From assembly GCA_026998145.1 (NCBI GenBank), contig JALTRC010000023.1, positions 1-7,330 on the forward strand: DNA of 7,330 bases, read 5' to 3'. This DNA comes from Gammaproteobacteria bacterium. Its GTDB lineage: Bacteria > Pseudomonadota > Gammaproteobacteria > SZUA-229. The notes beneath the pieces were generated by a model. That model was not told where the DNA came from. It saw only the letters and a list, made by a program, of their open reading frames with translations, and ran no database searches. Position numbers and translations under genes: made by a program. Below, piece after piece: positions 1 through 7,000 of the stretch. Numbering within the stretch: the first letter of the stretch is position 1; the number at the start of each line of letters is the position of its first letter.

Positions 1-1903
1 CCTGTTCTGCAAACACTGCCAGAATACGCTCTGCTTTATTCAGGTAATCCTCATTACCAGTACGACGATATAATTTAATCAGGCTTTGCGCGACTATGCC
101 ATTACCGGAAGGCAGCATTTTATCAAAGGCTGTTTTAGGCCGTACAGGCAAAGGCGCTTCATCATTATCGGCCACATTATAAAAACCACCCTGCTGCTCA
201 TCCCAGAATACAGGTAACATTTTAGAAAAGAGTTGCTCGGCCATTTTCAGCCAGCGTTTATTCTGCTCTATATCATACAGGCTAATCAGCGACTGTAGGT
301 AAAATGCATAATCCTCCAGTTGCGCAGCTGATGAGGCTTTGCCATTAAAATATATCCGATAAAAGTCTTTTTCAGACTGCATATTTTCCCAGATGAAATC
401 AGCTGCCTTAATAGCTGCCTGCAAATATTCTGCTTTCTGTAAATGCATGGAAGCCCTGGCCAGAGCGCTAATAGCTAATCCATTCCAGCCCATAATAATT
501 TTTTTATCTTTTGCCGGCGCTGGCCGCTGTTCACGAATCTTTAATAACTTACTTCGTAGAAGTTCCAGCTTTGTTATTAACTCTTTTTCAGATAATTTTT
601 TTTCTTTTGCATATTCATCAACGGAATAAAAAAGATAAAGCACATTGCTTTCATCTTCCATCTCACCATATTCATCAACATCAAACATTTCTGTAAATAG
701 CCCATCCTCATCTTTTGTTAAAGCATTACGCCATTGCTTTAAGCTCCACAGATAATATCGACCTTCCCCTTCGCCATTATCCGCATCCAGAGAAGCATAA
801 AAACCACCCTGCACAGACTGCATTTCATTCAGCATAAAATCTGCCGTCTGTTGTATTATATGCCTGTATAGCCGATCAGGATTAATTACATCAGCCTGTA
901 TATACAGAGGAACCAACAAGGCCTGGTTATATAACATCTTTTCAAAATGAGGCACTTTCCAGTTGGGATCAACCGTATAACGATGAAATCCACCACCCAG
1001 CTGATCATAAATACCGCCCCTGGCCATATGCTGCAAGGTATTATTTAAGGCGGTTAATGAATCATTATTCTGCGGCTTTCCATAGCTATCATTTAATAAA
1101 AGATACAGCCAGGGCTCCCGGGGGAACTTGCTGCCTTCACCAAAACCACCCTGATAATTATCAACAATGCTCAACAGGCTTTTAATTGCCTTGCGTCGCA
1201 GGCTATCATCTATTTTATCTACAGCTGACTGTAAATCATTGTGACTATAAATAGCCTGCATAACTTTATCTGCACGTAACTCAAGTTCCGGCTGATTATC
1301 CTTCCATGCATGAGCATTTTTTATTAACAGAGCCCTGAATTTATTAAACGGATAATACCCGCCGCCATCAAAAGGCTTACCATCAGGTGTTAAAAATAAA
1401 GACATTGGCCAGCCCTGACGGCCCACAAAATAATTCATGGCATTACCATAAAGCTCATCAATATCCGGGCGTCGTTCCCGATCAACTTTAATAGCAATAA
1501 AATGTTCGTTTAGTAATTTGGCAATAATTTTATTATCAAAACTCTCTTCTTCCATTACGTGGCACCAGTGACAGGCCGCATACCCCACAGATAAAAAAAT
1601 GGGTTTATTTTCTCTACGGGCTTTTTCCAGTGCTTCTTTTCCCCAGCTAAACCAGTTAACCGGGTTATGGGCGTGCTGCAATAAATAAGGGGAGCTTTCA
1701 AGAATTAAACGATTGGTATAACAGGGCTGTTTATTTTTACATAGATACTGGCTGCGGGGCCGGTAGTTTGCCGGCTGTGATTGATAGGCCTTAAGCAATT
1801 TCTGTTTTAGTTCAGGCGGATAGTCCATCTGGTTGGCATAAGCTGACAACTGAACACATAAACACAAAAACACAATGCGGCCGGGTAATGAAAATAAAAA
1901 CAT
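1..1903 (-). CDS. yyaL: YyaL-family exported protein: DUF255 thioredoxin-like domain plus six-hairpin barrel (3' end beyond window)
   Basis: The visible 634 codons have no internal stop. Residues 1-23 look like a Sec signal peptide (hydrophobic run about 10-21, likely cleavage after A-Y-A at 23), so the protein is probably periplasmic. Family signatures follow in the expected order: SPYLLQHAHNPVNW (71-84), the thioredoxin-like CHWC at C111-C114, RPDID and GWPMSLFLTPDGKPF, then HFEKMLY (319-325), GFYASLDAD (about 367-375), WNGLAISALARA (from W473), LEDYAF (529-534) and PSGNG (598-602). These place it in DUF255/YyaL (also called spermatogenesis-associated protein 20): an N-terminal thioredoxin fold and a C-terminal (alpha/alpha) barrel like N-acylglucosamine 2-epimerases. 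The biochemical role of the family is not settled; a redox or sugar-related activity is inference. An additional pair, C55 and C61, precedes the core. Start at ATG 1903 is supported by a strong ribosome-binding site. It lies 44 bp after parE with no terminator between, so co-transcription is likely. It is clearly richer in A/T than parE. Family members are usually somewhat under 700 residues, so only a short C-terminal part should be missing. Confidence 0.9.
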   Translation of the reverse strand, partial: MFLFSLPGRIVFLCLCVQLSAYANQMDYPPELKQKLLKAYQSQPANYRPRSQYLCKNKQPCYTNRLILESSPYLLQHAHNPVNWFSWGKEALEKARRENKPIFLSVGYAACHWCHVMEEESFDNKIIAKLLNEHFIAIKVDRERRPDIDELYGNAMNYFVGRQGWPMSLFLTPDGKPFDGGGYYPFNKFRALLIKNAHAWKDNQPELELRADKVMQAIYSHNDLQSAVDKIDDSLRRKAIKSLLSIVDNYQGGFGEGSKFPREPWLYLLLNDSYGKPQNNDSLTALNNTLQHMARGGIYDQLGGGFHRYTVDPNWKVPHFEKMLYNQALLVPLYIQADVINPDRLYRHIIQQTADFMLNEMQSVQGGFYASLDADNGEGEGRYYLWSLKQWRNALTKDEDGLFTEMFDVDEYGEMEDESNVLYLFYSVDEYAKEKKLSEKELITKLELLRSKLLKIREQRPAPAKDKKIIMGWNGLAISALARASMHLQKAEYLQAAIKAADFIWENMQSEKDFYRIYFNGKASSAAQLEDYAFYLQSLISLYDIEQNKRWLKMAEQLFSKMLPVFWDEQQGGFYNVADNDEAPLPVRPKTAFDKMLPSGNGIVAQSLIKLYRRTGNEDYLNKAERILAVFAEQ

Positions 1904-1910
1904 TTAAGAT

Positions 1911-1916
1911 CCTCCC
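1911..1916 (-). promoter_or_regulatory. Shine-Dalgarno site of the yyaL-like gene
   Basis: On the minus strand GGGAGG lies eight bases before the ATG at 1903 (GGGAGGATCTTAAATG), a near-ideal ribosome-binding site. It decides the start and thereby keeps the hydrophobic signal peptide in the product. The 44-bp gap between the parE stop and this ATG shows no hairpin with a T-run. A TTGACT hexamer occurs in it, but no -10 element sits at a usable distance, so an own promoter is not supported here. Confidence 0.75.
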
Positions 1917-1947
1917 GGCCACCAATATAGCGTTTTAAGTCAATATT

Positions 1948-3831
1948 TTAAACCTCTGCCAGATCACCCTTGTCTTCCAGCCAGGCCTTACGATCAGCCG
2001 CACGTTTTTTGGCCAGCAGCATATCCATCATTTTGTAACTGTCATCCCCCGGCTCCAGCACCAGCTGAACCAGCCGGCGGGTATCCGGCGCAATGGAGGT
2101 TTCCCGCAATTGCAGCGGATTCATTTCACCCAGGCCCTTAAAGCGAGTCACCTGCACCTTGCCTTTTTTCTTTTCGGCGGTGATGCGATCCAGTATGCCC
2201 TGCTTTTCCGACTCATCCAGGGCATAAAAAACCTCCTTGCCCACATCGATGCGGAACAGCGGCGGCATGGCCACATACACATGGCCTTCTTCCACCAGAT
2301 GACGGAAGTGGCGTAAGAATAATGCGCATAATAAAGTGGCAATGTGATAGCCGTCAGAGTCCGCATCCGCCAGTATGCAGATTTTGCCGTAACGCAGGCC
2401 ATCCAGCTTGTCGCTGGCCGGATCCACACCTATAGCCACGGAAATATCGTGGACTTCCTGTGAAGCCAGCACCTGTTCCGGATCCACTTCCCAGGTGTTC
2501 AGAATCTTGCCCCGCAGGGGCATAATGGCCTGAAAATTTCGATCCCGTGCCTGCTTGGCCGAGCCGCCGGCCGAATCTCCCTCCACCAGAAACAGCTCGG
2601 TTTGCGTCACATCCGATGAACTGCAATCGGCCAGCTTGCCCGGCAGCGCCGGCCCCTGGGTGACTTTTTTGCGGGCGACTTTTTTACCAGCCCGCAAACG
2701 CTTCTGTGCATTGTCGATGGCCAGCATGGCAATCTGCTCGCCCTCTTCCGTGTGCTGATTCAGCCACAGACTAAAGGCATCTTTTACCACGCCGGATACA
2801 AAGGCGGCACATTCACGGGAGGATAAACGCTCCTTGGTCTGGCCGGAAAACTGGGGGTCGGCCAGCTTCACCGAGAGAATATAACTGACCTTTTCCCACA
2901 CATCTTCCGGGCTGAGCTTAACCCCGCGGGGCAGCAGATTTCGAAACTCGCAGAACTCCCGCACCGCTTCGGTCAGCCCGGTTCGCAGGCCGTTGACATG
3001 GGTGCCTCCCTGGGCAGTGGGAATCAGATTCACATAGGATTCGGTGGTGGCGTCCCCTCCTGCCGGCAACCATAACAAAGCCCAGTCCACCGCCTCATGC
3101 TGGGATGACATGGAACCAATAAACGGTTTAGCCGGCAGCAGTTCGTAATCTTTTACCGAGTCCAGCAGATAATCCTGCAAGCCATCCTGATAAAACCAGG
3201 TATCGGTTTCACCGCTTTTTTCCTCGGTGAACTTCACCATCAGACCGGGGCACAGCACCGCCTTGGCACGCAGTACATGGCGCAGTTGCGGCAGGGAGAA
3301 TTTAACCGAATCAAAGTATTTGGCATCCGGCCAGAAACGAATATGGGTGCCGGTATTTTTTTTGCCCACTGTATTGATTTCCGTGAGATCGGAAATTTTT
3401 TCCCCGTGAGCAAAGGCCATGCCGTATTGCTTGCCGCCCCGCTTGACTTCAATCTCAAGACGATAGGAAAGGGCATTCACCACCGACACACCCACACCGT
3501 GCAAACCGCCGGAAAACTGGTAGTTATCATTAGAGAATTTGCCCCCCGCATGGAGCTTGGTGAGTATCACCTCCACCCCCGGCAAGCCTTCTTCCGGATG
3601 AATATCCACCGGCATACCGCGGCCATTATCCGCCACACCCAGAGAACCATCCATATACAGGGTGACATGAATTTCGCTGGCATGACCGGCCACCGCCTCA
3701 TCTACACTGTTATCAATGACTTCCTGTGCCAGATGATTGGGGCGGGTGGTGTCCGTGTACATACCGGGGCGTTTCTGTACCGGTTCAAGGCCGGTTAAAA
3801 CTTCGATGGCCGAAGCGTCGTATGAACTCAT
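1948..3831 (-). CDS. parE: DNA topoisomerase IV subunit B (ParE)
   Basis: ATPase subunit of topoisomerase IV, which with ParC (A2B2) decatenates daughter chromosomes and relaxes supercoils in the cytoplasm. The 627 residues match the usual gammaproteobacterial length of about 630. GHKL ATPase domain: EVIDNSVDEA with E37 and N41 (catalytic Glu and Mg-binding Asn positions), DNGRGMP (68-74), GGLHGVGVSVVNALS (108-122), and the transducer QTKERL with K333 as the ATP-contacting lysine. TOPRIM domain: LFLVEGDSAGGSAKQ with E417, then DADSDG at 489-494 with the metal-binding aspartates; RFKGLGEMNP follows and the C-terminus ends in the typical LLAKKR...DRKAWLEDKGD. It is ParE rather than GyrB because of the short length, the lack of the GyrB insert and close sequence likeness to E. 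coli ParE, including the N-terminal AIEVLTGLEPV, which fixes the start. A moderate ribosome-binding site AAGAGA (3839-3844) stands seven bases before the ATG. parC is not in the window; in its place a yyaL-like gene follows. No truncation or frameshift is seen. The gene is GC-rich compared with its downstream neighbour. Confidence 0.97.
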   Translation of the reverse strand: MSSYDASAIEVLTGLEPVQKRPGMYTDTTRPNHLAQEVIDNSVDEAVAGHASEIHVTLYMDGSLGVADNGRGMPVDIHPEEGLPGVEVILTKLHAGGKFSNDNYQFSGGLHGVGVSVVNALSYRLEIEVKRGGKQYGMAFAHGEKISDLTEINTVGKKNTGTHIRFWPDAKYFDSVKFSLPQLRHVLRAKAVLCPGLMVKFTEEKSGETDTWFYQDGLQDYLLDSVKDYELLPAKPFIGSMSSQHEAVDWALLWLPAGGDATTESYVNLIPTAQGGTHVNGLRTGLTEAVREFCEFRNLLPRGVKLSPEDVWEKVSYILSVKLADPQFSGQTKERLSSRECAAFVSGVVKDAFSLWLNQHTEEGEQIAMLAIDNAQKRLRAGKKVARKKVTQGPALPGKLADCSSSDVTQTELFLVEGDSAGGSAKQARDRNFQAIMPLRGKILNTWEVDPEQVLASQEVHDISVAIGVDPASDKLDGLRYGKICILADADSDGYHIATLLCALFLRHFRHLVEEGHVYVAMPPLFRIDVGKEVFYALDESEKQGILDRITAEKKKGKVQVTRFKGLGEMNPLQLRETSIAPDTRRLVQLVLEPGDDSYKMMDMLLAKKRAADRKAWLEDKGDLAEV

Positions 3832-3866
3832 GGATGAATCTCTTGGGCGATAAATTTCGTGGTGGA

Positions 3867-3895
3867 ACTATAAAAGACTTGGAGCAAAGACGCAA
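3867..3895 (-). promoter_or_regulatory. Candidate sigma-70 promoter of parE
   Basis: On the minus strand TTGCGT (3890-3895, three of six consensus bases, keeping TTG) is followed after exactly 17 bases by TATAGT (3867-3872, five of six). Transcription would begin near 3860 and leave a leader of about 28 bases that contains the AAGAGA ribosome-binding site. The -35 lies inside the left arm of a 12-base inverted repeat. This is found by eye only; a weak -35 makes it a reasonable but unproven call. Confidence 0.4.
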
Positions 3896-4064
3896 AGGAG
3901 ATCAGCAGGCTTTGGTGGATTAAGCGGCTCACCACAGAGGACACGGAGGATCACAGAGGCTTTTTATTGTTGATCCCATAGGCGTGTTTAACACAATACA
4001 GGCTATTCCCCTGCGGCAACTTTTTAAAACAACTATGCCCTGCTGTCATACACTTTGCGTCTTT
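3886..4064. repeat. Perfect 12-base inverted repeat with arms 155 bases apart
   Basis: AAAGACGCAAAG at 3886-3897 is the exact reverse complement of CTTTGCGTCTTT at 4053-4064. The match does not extend cleanly beyond 12 bases on either side. Both arms present CTTTGCGTCTTT in the outward direction: the left one towards parE, the right one towards addA. No target-site duplication is visible next to the arms and no transposase gene lies between. They could be ends of a small non-coding dispersed element, a shared operator, or duplicated promoter parts; the sequence alone does not decide. Confidence 0.6.
3933..3960. repeat. Three degenerate tandem 9-mers of CACAGAGG type
   Basis: The copies are CACAGAGGA (3933-3941), CACGGAGGA (3942-3950) and, after one extra T, CACAGAGGC (3952-3960). 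They form a purine-rich, strand-asymmetric run in the middle of the intergenic region. From memory, motifs of this kind, together with GCAAAGACGCAAAGG-like stretches as at 3884-3898, recur between genes of many environmental bacteria. That recollection could not be checked here, and the function is unknown. Confidence 0.55.
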
Positions 4065-4084
4065 ATATCAAAACCCCGTAAACT
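4055..4084 (+). promoter_or_regulatory. Weak candidate promoter of addA, possibly giving a leaderless mRNA
   Basis: TTGCGT (4055-4060), within the right arm of the inverted repeat, is followed after 18 bases by TAAACT (4079-4084, four of six to TATAAT). Transcription would then begin at about 4090-4092, at the ATG itself. This fits the lack of any Shine-Dalgarno sequence in the C-rich bases just before the start. An alternative -10, TATATC at 4064-4069, has no good -35. Both elements are weak and this is a low-confidence reading. Confidence 0.2.
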
Positions 4085-4090
4085 CTCCCC

Positions 4091-7000
4091 ATGAGTATCG
4101 AAGCCGCCAACCCCAGAATCAACGCCACCCTCACCGCCTCTGCCGGCAGCGGCAAAACCTGGATGCTGGTCACCCGCATTGTGCGCCTGCTACTGGATGG
4201 GGCCGAGCCGGGCAGCATTCTAGCACTCACCTTTACCCGCAAGGCGGCTGCCGAAATGCAGCAGCGTTTATCGGAGCGACTGTATGAAATGGCGATTGCT
4301 GAAGATAATGAACTGGATAAACAACTCGCTGAAATCGGACTTAGAGCGGATAACACCGAGCGGGAACTGGCCAGACGCCTGTATGAAATGCATCAATATT
4401 GTGATTACCCGGTGCGCACCCAGACCTTTCATTCATTCTGTCAGGACATTCTGTCCCGCTTTGCTCTGGAGGCGGATGTACCGCCCGGATTTGATCTGCT
4501 GGAAAGCAGCAGCCTGCTGATTCAACAGGCACAGGACGCCCTGTTTAATGAAGCAGCCAAAAACATGCAGGGAGAACTGGCACAACAACTCCAACAACTG
4601 ATGCAGGCCTGCGACGGCCTGTATAACCTGAGCAAAATACTCAATAACTTTCTGGATTTTCGCAGCGACTGGTGGGCTTATACGGAAGGTCAGCAGAATC
4701 CCTGTGCCTATGCTACAGAACGACTGGCTCAGCAGTTACAACTGGATAACAGCAATCTCAATGCCGATGGGATTTATGCAGATTTCTTTAAGCATTATAT
4801 TAACGATATTAAAACCTATGCCAAACTGCTGGCACAACATGGCACTAAAACCAATCAGGGAAAAGCCCAGCGCATTGCCGATGCACTGGCAGATGAAGTT
4901 TATAATGAGGCGGCATTTAGCCGCCTAGCATGTGAGCTGATAAAAAAAGATGGCGCCCCTTACGCACTCAAAGATTCCGCTGCCCTGCGAAAAAAACTGG
5001 GTGATGATAATGCAGATCAACTACTTGAGCTTCATCCACTGATTGCCGAACGCATTCTGGATACACAGGATAAAATCAACCGAATCAAAACCCTTGAATT
5101 AAACCGTTTATGGTATCAATGCGGCGAGCGTTTTGTAGAACATTATCAGAATCTCAAACAGGAGCTGCGGCTGCTGGATTTTACCGACCTAGAATGGCAC
5201 AGTTACAAATTATTAAAAGATGCGGAAAATACCCAATGGATTCAGTACAAACTGGATCAACAGATCAAACATTTTCTAATCGATGAATTTCAGGATACCA
5301 ATCCCACCCAGTGGCAGTTGATTCTCCCTTTGTTGGAAGAAATGGCCGCATCGGAACACACTGATCGCAGCGTTTTTTTAGTGGGTGATGAAAAACAATC
5401 CATCTACAGTTTTCGTCGCGCCAAGCCGGAGCTGCAAGCACAGGCGGCCCGTTGGCTGGAACAACATTTAAACGCCAAAGCTTTTCCCTTAAATAAATCC
5501 TGGCGTTCATCGCCGGTGATTATTGATGCGGTAAACCGGATATTTGAAAGCGAAAAATACAAAAGCCTGATTCGTGATTTTAAAGCCCACGAAACCCATC
5601 AACAGAAGCTTTATGGAAAAGTCGTGCTGCTGCCTGAAATTCGGGCCGAAAAAAATGAACCAGAAGATGAAGAACAGGAGCTGGTTTTACGCAATCCCTT
5701 ATTACAGCCCAGAGAAGAAAAAAGCAGCCTCTATATATTAGAAGGCCAGCAAATTGCCCAGGCCATTACCGAATTAATTAACCATAAAACCACCACCGGC
5801 ACTGAAGATAATGCGCGATTGATTGACTATAACGACATTTATATTCTGGTGCGCAAGCGCAGCCATGTGGCCGCCTATGAGAAAGCCTTGCAACAGGCGG
5901 GCATTCCCTATATTGGGGCTAATAAGGGCAGCTTTCTGGATTGTCTGGAAATACAGGACATGCTGGCTCTGCTGGACAGTCTGATTTCCCCTTTTAATAA
6001 TTTATCCCTGGCGCAGGTTTTAAAATCACCCATTTTTGACGCCAGCGATAATGATTTAATCAGACTGGCCAGCCTGAATGATACGCCTTTATGGATTGAA
6101 CGGCTGACGATACTTCAGGACGAATTACCTGAACAACATACACTGCGCCGCGCCCATGATTATCTACAACAATGGCGGGCACTGGCTGACAAAATTCCGG
6201 TGCATGATTTATTAAATCAGATTTATGCCGACTCACAATTATTAATGCGTTATCAGGCCGCTTCTCCTGAATCTTTAAAGCCCAGAGTTGAAGCCAATCT
6301 GATTCGGTTTATGGAACTGGCGCTGGATCTGGATAGTGGCCGTTATCCCAGCCTGATGCATTTTCTGCAATACCTGCGCAGCTTAAAAGCACTTTCCGAT
6401 GCGCCGGATGAAGCACCGGCCGAAGCCGCCGAGTCCAGAGTTAAAATCATGACCATTCATGCCAGCAAGGGACTGGAAGCGCCGGTTATTTTTATGGCGG
6501 ACACCATTAGCATTGAAAAAGACAGAAGCAGTTTAAGCACACTGGTAGACTGGCCGGTAGATCAGCCTCGCCCCTGCGCCTTTCAGATCATTCCTTCCAC
6601 AAAAAATCGTGATCGTATCTCCAGTGAAAAACTCAAGTTACAAAAAAAGGTACAGGAAAGGGAAAATGCCAACCTGCTGTATGTGGCCATGACCCGGGCA
6701 AAACAATATTTATATATTTCTGCCTGCCGCCCGGAAAAAGGCCCGTTAAATAACTGGTATCAGGATATTTCGGCTGCACTGAACCATGATGATAATGAAG
6801 ATGATATTCTTCAACTGCAATCTGATTTTCCTATGCCATCTTGTCCGCCCCGGGAAACAGCCATACAAACAGATGAGCCCATAAATCTGGATAAGCGTTT
6901 ATTTTCCGCGCATGATATTCAATACAGCGGCAATATTATTGCCCCCAGCCAGTTTAATGAACAGCCGGATGAGGCCAGTAAAACCGTAACGCTTGATGAA

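Larger units (their letters stand above)
3832..4090. other. Divergent intergenic region between parE and addA
   Basis: These 259 bases separate two genes read away from each other, so promoters for both should lie here. Contents, left to right: the parE ribosome-binding site and candidate promoter, a GCAAAG direct repeat (3884-3889 and 3892-3897), three tandem CACAGAGG-like 9-mers (3933-3960), a small palindrome GTGTTTAACAC (3984-3994), and an outward copy of CTTTGCGTCTTT (4053-4064). No convincing reading frame, tRNA, LexA box or intrinsic terminator is seen. Short open frames that cross it are only extensions of frames antisense to parE or addA. Confidence 0.7.

Noticed and set aside
393..696. 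Two overlapping short plus-strand frames
   Set aside because: Both are antisense to the middle of the yyaL-like gene, whose conserved WNGLAISALARA motif lies in this stretch.
1850..1866. Lipoprotein signal in the yyaL-like N-terminus (cysteines at 14 and 16)
   Set aside because: The residues before these cysteines do not form a lipobox; an ordinary signal peptide with A-Y-A cleavage fits better.
2470..2490. ParE residues 449-453 (VDPEQ) as a possible quinolone-resistance variation
   Set aside because: The loop varies naturally between species, and residue numbering against the E. coli resistance positions could not be verified here.
2660..2692. Two AAAAAAG slippery-looking runs in parE
   Set aside because: They encode the conserved KKV-ARKKV stretch before QGPALPGK; the frame continues intact and no stimulatory structure is evident.
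3277..3798. A 173-codon plus-strand open frame
   Set aside because: It lies wholly antisense to well-conserved parE, has no recognisable motif, and arises from the codon pattern of the opposite strand.
3951..3968. Possible intrinsic terminator: CACAGAGGC followed by a T-run
   Set aside because: No GC-rich stem pairs directly ahead of the T-run, and a terminator is not expected between divergent genes.
4043..4059. Possible LexA (SOS) box before addA beginning with CTGT
   Set aside because: CTGT at 4043 is followed at the needed distance by TTGC, not ACAG, so the palindrome fails.
4063..4356. A 97-codon minus-strand open frame across the addA start
   Set aside because: It is antisense to the conserved N-terminal helicase motifs of addA and rich in serine and alanine, as expected for a shadow frame.
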